From contig BTRK01000003.1 in assembly GCA_036245805.1 (NCBI GenBank), forward strand, positions 5,022,001 through 5,086,000: DNA of 64,000 nt, given 5' to 3'. Position 1 is the stretch's first letter; each line of letters begins with the position of its first letter. The position numbers and the translations under genes are program-made. The DNA comes from Pristionchus mayeri (Eukaryota; Nematoda; Chromadorea; Rhabditida; Neodiplogasteridae). The notes below the pieces were generated by a model, which worked only from the letters and a program-made list of their open reading frames with translations, was not told where the DNA came from and ran no database searches. Shown piece by piece: positions 11,341 through 22,344 of the stretch.

Positions 11341-12250
11341 CAGGTTAACATTACAAAACTTGATGTTTCAAATTCGTCACAAAAGGTAGATTAGTGCTCG
11401 CAGCGGATGACATTGAATTCGAGAAAGTACAGATTTCTGAAAAATACAATATACAAAAAGCGGAAAAATCTGAGGGATACAAATCAAGCTGAGCACATGA
11501 ATATTTCATTTGAATAGAAAATGTACGAAAATCGTAGTGTGGAGATTCAGTGCCGCTGAGAGAGCTAATCAATTGTATTTATAAGAGTCTATGCAGTGAT
11601 GGGAGGATGAATTAAAGTGGAAGGAGGCACATTGTGGGGAGAGTGAGGAAGATAAAGTTGGAAAGAGTGATGACGCGTGCATTGTTTTAAACAGCGGAGC
11701 AACGAAATAATATACAGTTGTCAAACAAGGGGAAGCACTGAATATCCACTCGATCGAAGAGTCATACGAATGTGAGAACATTTTATCATGGAATCGAGAA
11801 GAAACACACAAAACTGATTGTATGAATGCAAAGATATCAGTTAATGTACCTTCGAAGTTTCTACCAATCGCCATGGTTTTCCAGAATTCCACAATGAGAT
11901 ACAACACAATTACAGTCTCCGAATGAGAAAGGCCGATGATATTGGCACGATAAGCCGCTTCGATCCTCTCGTCAGAGAATGGAGTACAGGTATTTCTGAA
12001 GAATACAGTCTTTCGAGTAGGTCCATCAGAAAGTGAATCATTCCCGGGCGACATTGATGTCCTTCCAGCCTCATGGGACGAAATGTGTTCTCGTGTCTAA
12101 AAATGTTTTGAATTTTGGAAAAATTCAAAACATTTTTAGAATCAAAGAATATTAAAATTTTCAAACTAACCGTAGCACAATTTTCCGAGAAGATTAGACA
12201 TCTGCTGCGTCGTCTGGTTCACAGCGATTCTCGCCCAGGATTCCGTACTT
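11341..12250 (-). pseudogene. Nuclear hormone receptor ligand-binding domain gene remnant (copy 2 side)
   Basis: Three minus-strand exons can be read: about 12171-12248 (contains E-S-W-A-R-I-A-V-N-Q), 11852-12100 (contains R-K-T-V-F-F-R-N-T, then G-L-S-H-S-E-T and V-E-F-W-K) and one starting at 11436 (E-I-C-T-F-S-N-S). The middle exon has clean splice sites and stays open over its full length. It resembles helices 7-8 of nematode-type nuclear receptor ligand-binding domains. The first exon is cut by the TTAA element at 12249, and no zinc-finger exons are found upstream, so the gene is probably dead. A membrane protein is the alternative because the middle exon is hydrophobic. Confidence 0.4.
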
Positions 12251-12470
12251 AAAGAAGGACTGTCAGCAAAGTTGAAGTTTTGACGTTGTCATAACCATGA
12301 CCGACCTTTGTACAACCATAAGAGATTCTGAAAATTTCAAATGCGTATCTCTATTTTGAACCGAGTTATCATTAGTTGGCAGAATGCCAAGGAGGGCTTG
12401 AAGGGAAGGGACGTGCAGGAATTCAAATATTTAGAAGATTTTTCAAAAACTGGTGGGATTCGAACCCACA

Positions 12471-14367
12471 ACCTTCCGATTTTCCCAAAGAACGAAAGAC
12501 TTGTTTGTACAGAGAAAAGAAGTGAAGAAAAAAGTGATAGACGGAAGAACGAGGCTGGAGTACTATTTGACAAGCAAAGCTCTTCGTTATTCAATTACTA
12601 AAGATCTGAGAAAGCGGCACTTGGAAGTAGTAAGAGAAGCAGTTCGATATGGATACAGTACGAGAAAAGCCCTCCAATCATCGCAAATTGGTCGTACCCA
12701 GTTGAATCAACTACAGAAAGACGACGGATCTATTGCATCAACCAAGAATGAAATGAATGTCGTAGTTCAAACCTTTTACAATAAGTTATACAAGAGAACT
12801 TTACGATCGCCGAGAATAATTGCCAAATCTAACGAACCTTTCATGGAGATCTTACCATGTGAAGTGAAACACGCAATAATGAAGTTGAAAAATGGCAAGT
12901 CAGCTGGACCAGATACAATCACGGCGGAGATGCTCAAATGCGGTGTTGACGTTCTTGTAAACCCATTATGCTCTCTGTACAACAATTGGATCCAGTCTGG
13001 CGAAGTCCCCAATTCACTTCCGGATTCGATCATATCACTCATTTTCAAGAAAGGCAATCAATTGGACATATCTAATTATCGGCCAATTTCTCTTCTTAAT
13101 CTAATTTACAAGGTTCTAACCTCAACTATTGACACTCGAATCGAAAGCACGCTAAATGCCAATCAACCACACGAGCAAGCAGGATTCAGAAGAGATTATG
13201 CGACGACTGATCACACATTTGCAATATCTGAGCTGATAAGCCGGTCCATCGAATTTGATTTCCCTCTGTATTTCGTATTTGTGGATTACCTCAAAGCTTT
13301 CGATTCCATTGAATTTGGAGCTGTATGGAAATCATTGCTGAATCATGGAGTTCATGCTAAACTCATCAACATTCTCAAGGATATTTACAACAGAGGAAAA
13401 GTATGCGTGAGGATGGGGAATTGCAAAGTTAAGATCGATGTGGAGCGAGGTGTCAAACAAGGCGATCCTTTTTCCCCGCACTTATTTAATTCTGTTCTTG
13501 AAGAATGTATGAGAAGCGTCGATTGGAAAAACTATGGCGTCAATATTGACGGGAAGAGACTGAGTCATCTCAGATACGCCGACGACCTAGTTTTAATATC
13601 CCACGACCCAAACGAAATGAAAAGAATGGTTGAAGATCTATGCCGTGAAAGCAAGAAGGTTGGCTTAATTGTGAATAAGAAGAAGACTGTTGCAATGAGC
13701 AATCGTACTCCAAACCAACTGTATATCGATCATGATTCCATTGCGTATGTCAACAGTTTTATCTATCTAGGAGTGAGAGTTTCCTTTGATCAAAACTTAA
13801 TGTTGGAAGTGAATCGCCGAATTGGTTCCGCATGAGAGGATTTAACCGCTTCTACGATTTTTTAACCAACCGAAGAATCGAAATGGGATTTAAAGCGAGG
13901 GTTTATCGAATGTGTGTACAACCTGCCCTGCTGTATGGATGTGAACTATGGAATACAACTAAGAAAATACGGAATCGCCTTATTGTAGCGCAGAGAGCCA
14001 TGATGCGAAAGATAGCTGGAACAACTCGATTTGATAGGAGGACGAACGAATGGCTATCTCAAAAAGTGCCGATACCCGATATTCGAGTTCAAGCTATGCA
14101 GAGGAAATGGAACTGGGCCAGAAGACTCGCAATTATTGACGATGACAGATGGACGAAGAGAATCATGGAGTGGTCGGCGTGGGATCGCAATAGACCTATA
14201 GGAAGACCTAAGACGAGATGGCGCGATGACATGGATCGTTTACTAGGAGTGAACTGGGCAAGCAAGTGTAGAGGAGACCCCGATGCATGGAATTCATGTA
14301 TCATTCAACAGGCCCAGACCCTGAATATTGAATAAAATATGTACTTTGAAATATGTACCTTCCGATT
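12471..14367 (+). mobile_element. 5'-truncated RTE retrotransposon (copy 2)
   Basis: Identical in structure to the insertion at 520-2416, with the same 11-bp target-site duplication at 12471-12481 and 14357-14367 and the same ATATGTAC-based tail. The shared insertion point and shared frameshift show it arose by the segmental duplication and not by a second transposition. Confidence 0.85.
12482..14335 (+). pseudogene. RTE reverse transcriptase, frameshifted (copy 2)
   Basis: The protein read here is the same as in copy 1: reverse transcriptase blocks with G-V-K-Q-G-D-P and Y-A-D-D in the first frame (to 13835), and the RTE C-terminal region in a second frame from 13832. The overlap ATGA at 13832 again marks the missing base. 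No endonuclease domain. Confidence 0.85.
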
Positions 14368-14492
14368 AAGCGGCGACTGCTTTACCACTGAGCTATGCGA
14401 TTGACAGTTGCCTATCCTCTTAGGTCGTTGGATGATTTTCTAGGTCATGGTTATGACAGCGTCAAAAATTTAAGTTTGCTGACACTCCTTCT

Positions 14493-14738
14493 TTAAAAGA
14501 GGAGTAAAGTCAAAATTCAATACTTTCACATGCACGGCCTAGATCTCCTCAACGATAAGAAGCTCCGAAAATTTCACATTGATAGCTCCATTCCGAACAG
14601 AGATATCGGTAGTAGGCTGGGAGCCAAATCAGGGAAAGCTCAGACAACGAGCGAGAGAACACGCGCCTTGAAGAGAGTTCTCTCCCTAATTGAAACATAT
14701 GTCAACCGGGCGCGCGTTTGCCTTTACTCCTGGGTGTT
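14493..14738. mobile_element. Small inverted-repeat element (AGGAGTAAA family), copy 2
   Basis: Duplicate of 2542-2787, brought here by the segmental duplication, with the same AGGAGTAAAG and CTTTACTCCT ends. Confidence 0.6.
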
Positions 14739-16241
14739 TATCGGATAATTGCATAAAGCTTTAGACACACGAAACTGAACCAAGGATACGTCAGTGAATG
14801 AAATTACTGCAGTATCGATTCACACTACCGAAATTCTATGAAGTCTCCCAAGCGAGTTTTTTTCGTTTGAATTTTGTCTGTTGGGATTATCTACGCCTCT
14901 TGTAACGGAAGCCCTTTTGACTGGTTGTGGAAGTACTGCGTAGTGCGTTACTTACTCTAACTCCAAACTTAAATGATAGTCCAGGTGTAGAATTGTTCCG
15001 TGATTCCGGTGTTGGGAGATTCCAGAAGATAATGCACTTGAGAAAATGTAAATTTCTACAAAACACGAGTTGGTCGAGTTATTACAAATGTGATGATTTC
15101 ATCAGAATCAAATAATTCAAAAATGTAATTTCTACCAGCCCTTATAAAAATAGAAAGTAAAATTGTGGAAAAAATGGACTATATATTTATGAATTATTTG
15201 AACAGAAATATGAGCACGAATCGCAGTCGGGAAATTCGGAGTTGCCAATGCTATTACGAGGCAAAGCAATTGTACTGATCAGAGCCTGCGGGAACGATAC
15301 CACGTGCAATGAAAGTGGAAGGATACAAATTACAGGTAGGAAGTGAGAGAGAGTGAAAGGGAAAGAGGGGCATATCTGTTCTATGTGGTACTACAACAAT
15401 GGAGATGATAACCACATCACTGTGGAAAGGGTCCTCCGTACGGGGATGAGTGCCTTGCGTGATTTAGGCGTTGCCTGCCACTAGAATTGCAACATGGAAA
15501 CTAGATTTGTATCTAACTATTAAATCATGATTAAATGTACCTGTTCTTCTTGAAGGGATTCTTCTAGATAACTCTTCCTACTCGCAAATCGCATCTGACC
15601 CGTGCCAGCCGATTCGTACAGCTTCTTAAATTGGTACATTTAATTGAAGTCAATTATTCCGCATATAGGATTTGGATAAAGTCACTGACCGAAGAGCCGG
15701 AATGCAAGCCTGTCATACAAATTGTGAGGAAGAAATGATGAACAAGGCGAGGGTGTCTGCGGACACCGAGACCACACTACGGTTCTTGTAACTGATTGAG
15801 CATCTCTTGAATCATTTTCGAATATGATTCATGTACAATATACAGTATACCTACATAGGGTACATGAAACGTACCTGAAAATGAAAGACTGGAACCCTAG
15901 AACCCATAATCCCTCGATCTCTGTTCACTTCCGTCAACTGCACTAATAAGGGTTCTCTGATACGATAACTTTACTTAACGATACGAGAGCAAAATAAATC
16001 ACACATTCAAGCAAAATGGAAACGAAGCGACTGAAAAATCAACCGGGCCGCAGAGCAGGTGATTGATGTCTGCATCAGAGACAGGCCAGAATCCTTGGTT
16101 GTAGTACATCAAGTGCGGTAGAATATATCGCTACGGTATTTCTCTACTCTCACCAAAAGCAGATTTGATACTGAAATGTGCAGTTTTGCGGGCAAGTGTA
16201 GATCCCATTGGAAAATGGAAAGGGTCAATAAATATGCTGAC

Positions 16242-16377
16242 CTGGCTATGGGGTCGTCCATTGGGTTGGTAGTAAGGTACTGTTGGTAGTAATCATGCAT
16301 TTGTGAGCCCAAATTAGAGGCGGAAAGGAGATTCTTGCTCATAGCAGCTGGCCATGAAGTGGAGAAAGTGCAGATTT
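16242..16377 (-). pseudogene. Nuclear receptor ligand-binding exon (helix 9 region), copy 2
   Basis: Duplicate of the exon at 4291-4426, with the same acceptor and donor and the same Q-M-H-D-Y-Y peptide. The next single-base difference between copies lies outside the exon. No linked zinc-finger exons. Confidence 0.4.
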
Positions 16378-17012
16378 CTGTAAAATATAACTTCAAAAGT
16401 ATGCAAAAACAGAACGGCCAAACGGAATGGGAAAGCATGTATGCAAAGCAAGCTGAGAAAATGTATATTTCTGAAATATTTGAGTAGATATATGAACGAA
16501 AATCGTAGTCTGGAGATTGAGTGCTATCAGTGCTGTTGCGAGGGCTATTCAATTGTACCTGTGGGAATGATACGTCGTGTAATCAACGTTGAAGGAGACA
16601 CATTACGGAGAGAAAGAAAGGATACGGACACTTGCACATACGCTCATATTTGCATAAATTATGTTGGAATAAAAGATCTGTTAAGCCTTCCCTCCCTACT
16701 TTTGGAGATTCATCCTTTTCCATGGTATCACATTATGGATTGAGTAACGTTGAAGCTGCTTCTAGTTGAGTTTTATTTTTTTTTCGTTGAATAAATTAGT
16801 TAGTTTCGATCAACAATCAAGAAAATAACGAGAGAAAAATTGATACGTTGATAACTACCAATCATCCGGTAATTTTCGTGAAATCATTCCATGCAACTTG
16901 TATTTATTCTTTTTTTTTCAATATTTATCCATCTTAAACTTTGCATAAAAACGCGAAGCAATTGTTCAGTCTGATTCATACGCTTCAATGTTTGCATGCG
17001 TACGGCACATTC

Positions 17013-17049
17013 ATGGCTGCTTCCCTCGTACGTTTCCTTAACGCACTAG
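17013..17049 (+). pseudogene. Orphan first exon of the FAR gene
   Basis: This is the exact copy of FAR exon 1 (5061-5097), encoding M-A-A-S-L-V-R-F-L-N-A-L with the same phase-1 GTGTTG donor. Identity with copy 1 ends at 17200, inside intron 1, and no later FAR exon follows. It therefore cannot make a FAR protein, though it may still carry the promoter region. It marks the right border of the duplication and suggests that the 5.25-kb copy moved away from its original position next to 5249. Confidence 0.8.
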
Positions 17050-17200
17050 GTGTTGGTGAATTTGCTGCACTACCTGAAAACATTTAAAAATATTTCTTTA
17101 AAATTGATCTCTTTCCTCTATTCGGGCTTACTTGTCCTTTTTTAGGAATTGTTTTCGCAATTGTCTCGTTGCATTTTCGAGAGGATTTTAAATAAGAAGA

Positions 17201-18853
17201 GGCAGCGTGTGAAGATTGTGTAGATTTCTGGAAGATATTGGAAGAGTCCACGAAGACACAGCGAGGTAATGCGATCGAAAACAAATCAATTAGATGTGAG
17301 GAAAATGCACACACTGATAAGCGCAAGTGAAAGTCGAAATGGACGCACAGTAGAGAGAGAATCGAAGAAACAAATATATTTTTATCTCTAGTGGTAACGG
17401 AGACATGGAATAGCGGGAATTCAACTATTTCCAGTTCTTCTCGACTTTTTCACGACATCATTTTCTCACGAAGCCATAATATTGTGAAATGAAGAGATGG
17501 CGATCCGTGTGAATAGGAAAGTGGCAATCAAATTAAGAGGAATAGTCAGATCTGTCATTTCACATCTGGACCAGTCCTCCTTGTCTTGTGCTTCTGTAAT
17601 TCGCTCAATTTTTTCCTTCCTCTAGATCTTTCTCACTCTCGTTCTCTGTTCTCTCGTTATCTACCATCACATGATTAGCTGGACCAAATGACCAAACAAT
17701 AAGAGATGCCAAATCCACGTCAGGGTAATACTGATTATTTGTTAGGTTTCAGGAGTGGTCGCCTGATGCGGGAGTGACTTATTCTATGGAAACGTAGCGA
17801 AGATGAATATCTCATACTCAACAATTATTGTACACACAAAATGGTGTGCTCTAATTGATCTAACCTCTGCATGCAAATGAGAAAAAAACGGAAAGGAGAA
17901 CACATGAAGGGAACTTCAGAGAAAGTGTTCGAACGAGAATGATAGAGTCAGAACAAACGTTGAACATGATAGGGGTGTTTGGTATACGATGATCTTCTTA
18001 ATTCATGGTTACTGCACATTGTTGCGCAGACTGAGGGCAATACATGGTCTCGTAACACCTGTACTTCTAAAGACTGTTCAGGCATCCGTTAGTGCAGGTT
18101 CTGGAGATGTGTCTATGATTAATCGATTATGGAAGTGTTTATCACCAAACAGGTATTGTGAGAATCTAACGACTATCCAGATGTGTTCATGACATGAGCA
18201 ATATATATACGATCTGTGCACGCAAAACATATATGAAAATGATGCAATTCGTTCCAATAAGATTCCAATTAGAAAACTTTATTCATGCCCAATGCACCGG
18301 GTAATATCTGTCAGGTTATGCGTAAAGTATACTTCGCGCCACACATACAGATCATGCAAACACATAATTATTCATTCTGTAACTGAATCGTGCAGATGGC
18401 GATCTGCCAAGAAAAGCGATGTCTGCTTCCGATACAGATTCGCTTCCCTAAAATTCTTCAAGGCGAATGGTGAAGTTCGACATGGAACTCGCCACTGTGG
18501 CTCCAGAAGCATCGTTCTCACTGAATGAGCAAGATCAATGAGAAGTAGTGGGCATATAGGAGCAGCAGAGAAACTGAAAACAAAATATTTAAAAATTACC
18601 CCATTGCGATAGTAATTTATGAAGAAGTCTCTGTGAAAGTTATCAGCTGCAAAAGAGCTTGTTGAAATAATTGCTAGGGCTCTCACGCCGCCATGATCGG
18701 AGACATAGTCTTTCCAAGGTCGTTAGATGGCTTTAGAATAAGATGATTATAATACCTTGCGAAACTTTATTCTAATCAGAGGTAGAAATGTGAATCATAG
18801 GCATGGTGGCTGAAGTCGAGAAAGCGTAGGTTTCTGTAAAGGGCACTATATAA
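17201..18853. other. Gene-poor stretch after the duplication border
   Basis: At 17205-17330 the minus strand shows another diverged start of the receptor exon type (acceptor then AAATCTACAC). A second paired paralogy exists between minus-strand 18470-18560 and 11140-11230 (both contain TTCATTCAG or CATTCAGT followed by a CTGCTTCT or ATGCTTCT exon-like start). Nothing else is recognised; 17400-18290 is featureless. Confidence 0.35.
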
Positions 18854-18993
18854 ATACTCGGGTGTAGTCGCACAAGTTTAGAGCACGTACGTTTACAACT
18901 TATGCGTATCCCTATGCTTACGTCGATTTAGATCGACTTGCGTGTAGGGTTAGGCACGTGACATATTTGAATTGTGCGACTTCACCCGAATAT
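18854..18993. mobile_element. Short inverted-repeat element (MITE-like)
   Basis: Ends are ATACTCGGGTGTAGTCGCAC and its near complement GTGCGACTTCACCCGAATAT, enclosing about 100 bp with an internal dyad around GTCGATTTAGATCGAC. No coding capacity. It lies next to a decayed receptor-array block that resumes at about 19020. Confidence 0.65.
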
Positions 18994-19212
18994 GCAAAAA
19001 AAGTGACAAATGTAACTGGAAGACGAACATGTACGTCCGAAATATTTGAGTCAAAATGAGCGAAATTCGAAGGTTGGGTAGTCAATACTGATGCGATGAC
19101 GATTCAATTGTACTGATAAGAGCTTGTGGGAATGATAGGAGGAGGAATGAAAGTGCAAGGAGACACATTACTGAGAGATTGAGTGAGATTGATCACAGAT
19201 GAGAAATGTGTG

Positions 19213-19574
19213 TTAAAGGAGGACTGAAGGCAAAGTTCAACTTTGGACCCTGTCATTACCATGACCTAGCTTCTCTCAACGACTAGAGGCTCCAAAAAAA
19301 TTGCATTATTATCTCTACTCTCATCCGAGTTATGATTAGTTGGCTGAGTGCCATGGACGCTTGATGGGCCAGGGAAGTGCGCGAATTCAAATTTCGTGAA
19401 GTTTTGTCAAAAACTGGTGCGGATCGAACCCGCAACCTTCCGATTACGTGACGGCTGCTCTACCACTGAGCTATCCTGCCGATGTGTGTACGCTTCCTAG
19501 CTCGCGCTGTGATCTTTGGAGGGTGGAATCTACCTTGTATCGATGTGGCTACTTTGCCGAGAGCCCTCCTTTAA
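19213..19574. mobile_element. TTAA-flanked inverted-repeat element with intact tRNA-like core
   Basis: The ends are TTAA at 19213 and 19571, with inverted repeats TTAAAGGAGG followed inward by GGCAAAGT. On the minus strand, about 19408-19485 reads as a tRNA-like sequence: A box GATAGCTCAGTGGTAGAGC, then a GGTTGCGGGTTCGATCCGCA T arm. It is the uninterrupted relative of the element split by RTE at 298-2545 and shows what the empty site looked like (CCTTCCGATT unbroken). The acceptor stem is not well formed, so this is a tRNA-derived repeat and not a tRNA gene. Confidence 0.65.
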
Positions 19575-22047
19575 TAATCACACTCGTTAGGGGACATCTT
19601 ATTCCCAAGCACTATCATACTGCTATTTAGTTGGGCATTTGCAGAACAAATCTCGGAATAGTTGGACAACGCTCAAAGACAATAAATAAATAATTACATC
19701 ATTTATCTCACAAATTCATTATTCAAATTTCCAATTTTAATAACTAGTGTACAATTTCAAAGAAATTTTCATTGCAATTATCTATCTATCTTGCTTGATC
19801 ATTTGGTCGAGTTAGAATACACGTGTTGATGCCGTTGAGAAACAATGGATGGAACACATTTTCGGTTGAATCATCCACATCAGAAAGCAGAATCGAATGG
19901 AGAAAATATATATTGAAATAAAAATTTGAGAACATATCGTAGTCTGAACATCCAGTGCTATCATTGATGGCATGAAGGCTAATCAATTGTACTGAAAAGA
20001 GCCTAGGGAATGATACGGCGTCCAATCAACGTTGAAGGAGACACATTGTGGATATAAAGAGAGGAGAAGGACACGTGCACATACGCTCATATTTGCATAA
20101 ATTATGTCGGAATAAAAGCTCGGTTTAGATTTTCCTCCCTACTTTTGGAGATGCATCCTTGTCCATGGTATCACATTATAATGTTGATGTTCTGGTCACC
20201 GTTTCCTCCACAATCTCGCCCGACCGATCGAGTGGTGAGATTGTGCATAGAATTAGAAGAACTTGTTGTCAATTCTTGTGATTAGGTGATTAGGTGAAAA
20301 AATCACATAATCATTTCGTGATCATTTGTTTGTGATGGATTGTAAATATGGGAGGTAAGACATTACTGTATAGTCATTACCCGAATTATCTATTGTATCA
20401 TTATTGTATCGTTCACTTATCAGTTTGCGGAGAGATCAAACACAGTGCAGAGAGACAATTCTCACCATGTAACCCCTAATTGTGCAAAAGCGCCGATGAG
20501 ATCAGGAGGAGGCGCTTTGAATCAACATGTTGACATCTAAAATTTGGCGATTCGCTAAATAGCTGCAAAAATGTGAAGCGATTAATCATTCAACACGTGA
20601 CCTTCGCCTGTGATGACGCAAGGTGTTTTAACTGGCTCGTTTCGCAATTCGAGTCACTGCCTCTTCATTTCACAATCTCTCGTTGACCAAGCGATTTAGA
20701 GAGTGTGGGGAATGAACAACCTGATTATTCAGCTCTATTGTCTTTGTGTCATCACTATTTACTGATCAATGCCAGGGTTGATTGGCTCTTGAATAACTTT
20801 CATTTTCGTTGCTCTACTACTTTACCTGTGTATTTTTGTCCGTGTTCGCAGGATATTACTCCACCATTTTGTTGGTGTTGTGTTCAACTTAAATAAGTGT
20901 TCGTTGCACAATACAACTATCCGGAATTTGTTTTTAAATATCCTAAAAGGAAACCCAATAGTGGATAACACCTTTGACGGGTGAGCACAGATCAACACAT
21001 CATGTACAGTGGAATACGAATCGAGTTTGGTGGTGCCAATTTTCCATTGGAGTAATTAAAAACACAACGATATTACGATGACAACGAGGAACTATTTCTA
21101 CAATTTGAATTGAAAACACCAATCTGGTATTATAAATGGACGGACAATGTATATCAGTTCGCCGATCAGAAATCAACAGTGGAACATGATAACATAATCA
21201 GAATTGTGCGAACACGCCGCGAAGAGAGTAGCAATAACACAAGGTGACGGTAGAACACTATTTCCGCACTTCACGACACTGATGACCAAGTCGATCACAG
21301 ATTGGACATAACAAATCGAAATCTGATCACATATCAAATGATCATACATATGAGACACTATAAAACTACGAAAACAAGAACGATATATGAGCAATTTAAT
21401 ATCCCGTTTTTCTGAACTTCAGGGTGTAGTAGTTTCGACGATATCAAGGTTCTCCACGCGCTAACCATCTTTGGAGTGGAGGAATCTTCTGATTCTCTTC
21501 AGTTTGCACGCTCTCTCGTCTCTATGACTGGCGAGAGAGCGTACAAACTGAAGAGACTCAGACCATTGCTCTTGGAGTGGTATGCTATTACGGAGAATAA
21601 AGTGAGAGTTGCGCTGATGTGCGTGTAGGGAATATTGCACTATTATCGACTTGTTACTATATCGAGATTAGCATTGGTTATTGTTGGCGCATGTCCTCGT
21701 TATTTCTTCACCCAGTAGAAATGCTCGTGTAAACATTGCTCCCCACCTATTGCGCAATTGTATTCATACTTCCGAATAATTGAATGCTGAATAATTGATA
21801 CTGGAGATTAATCGGAGACTGCATTTGGCGAATGTAATCATATTTCAAGTGTAAAGTCACGCATATTCCTACTTGCTGAGGAAATAACGAGTGCATGCGT
21901 CAGTAATAACCAATACTAATCTCGACATAGTAATCTTCTCTCACTTGATGCTCGAGAAAATGTATCACTATCTCGTCGATGTACACATTTTACTGCAATT
22001 CATCCGGTCGGAACGGAAGCGGTCGAACTCAAGCTCGTTGCTTCAGA
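19575..22047. other. Gene-poor stretch with hairpin elements
   Basis: 19900-20070 is a diverged receptor-array block. Hairpins: about 20210-20247 (CACAATCTC against GAGATTGTG) and 21495-21555 (CTCTTCAGTTTG and GCTCTCTCG against CGAGAGAGCGT and CAAACTGAAGAG). A solo half of the TCGGGTCACCG-type element is near 20640-20710. No gene recognised. Confidence 0.4.
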
Positions 22048-22156
22048 ATGTCCCGCAATACATTCCCAATCGAACTACTCGAATTGATCGCCGCGAATCC
22101 TTCCGTACAATTACACGAGATCATTTTGTTCCGCCTATCCGATCATGCACATAAAA
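22048..22156 (+). pseudogene. F-box first-exon fragment
   Basis: From the ATG at 22048 the frame encodes 'N-T-F-P-I-E-L-L-E-L-I-A', the first helix of an F-box, and closely parallels the start of the intact F-box gene 300 bp downstream. The match is then lost, and the segment is followed by an inverted-repeat element at 22211-22296. The 5' flanks of both starts also match (CTCTCA before each). It looks like a local tandem duplicate broken after its first exon. Confidence 0.55.
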
Positions 22157-22210
22157 GACGAAATCCGTCTCACTTATCTAGTCGCTCATTGACCTCTCAA
22201 TACTGTTCGA

Positions 22211-22296
22211 AATTCGGGTCGCCGTTTATTCTTTTCACACAGTCTGTCGACCGATCGAGAAAGTGTTGGAAAGTGAGAAACGGTGACCCGAACTAT
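22211..22296. mobile_element. Short inverted-repeat element (TCGGGTCACCG family)
   Basis: Ends AATTCGGGTCGCCG and CGGTGACCCGAACT are near complements, with an inner stem around the ACCGATCG region. It belongs to the same family as 8968-9062 and sits between the broken and the intact F-box first exons. Confidence 0.6.
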
Positions 22297-22344
22297 GCAC
22301 TCAACTAATCATTAACCTCTCAGTACTCTCGACCGTCTCTCGGA

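Larger units (their letters stand above)
12249..14496. mobile_element. TTAA-flanked inverted-repeat element with RTE insertion (copy 2)
   Basis: Same element as at 298-2545, carried by the segmental duplication. TTAA ends are at 12249-12252 and 14493-14496, and the tRNA-like halves again flank the retrotransposon. It interrupts the 5' side of the receptor exon at 12171-12248. Confidence 0.7.
11952..17200. repeat. Segmental duplication, copy 2
   Basis: Direct copy of 1-5248, with five differences seen in 5.25 kb. The left border cannot be fixed, because copy 1 runs off the window; the right border is at 17200, where the sequence departs from FAR intron 1. Copy 2 therefore ends with FAR exon 1 but none of the later exons. 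It contains the same receptor remnants, TTAA element, RTE insertion and frameshift as copy 1. Confidence 0.95.
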
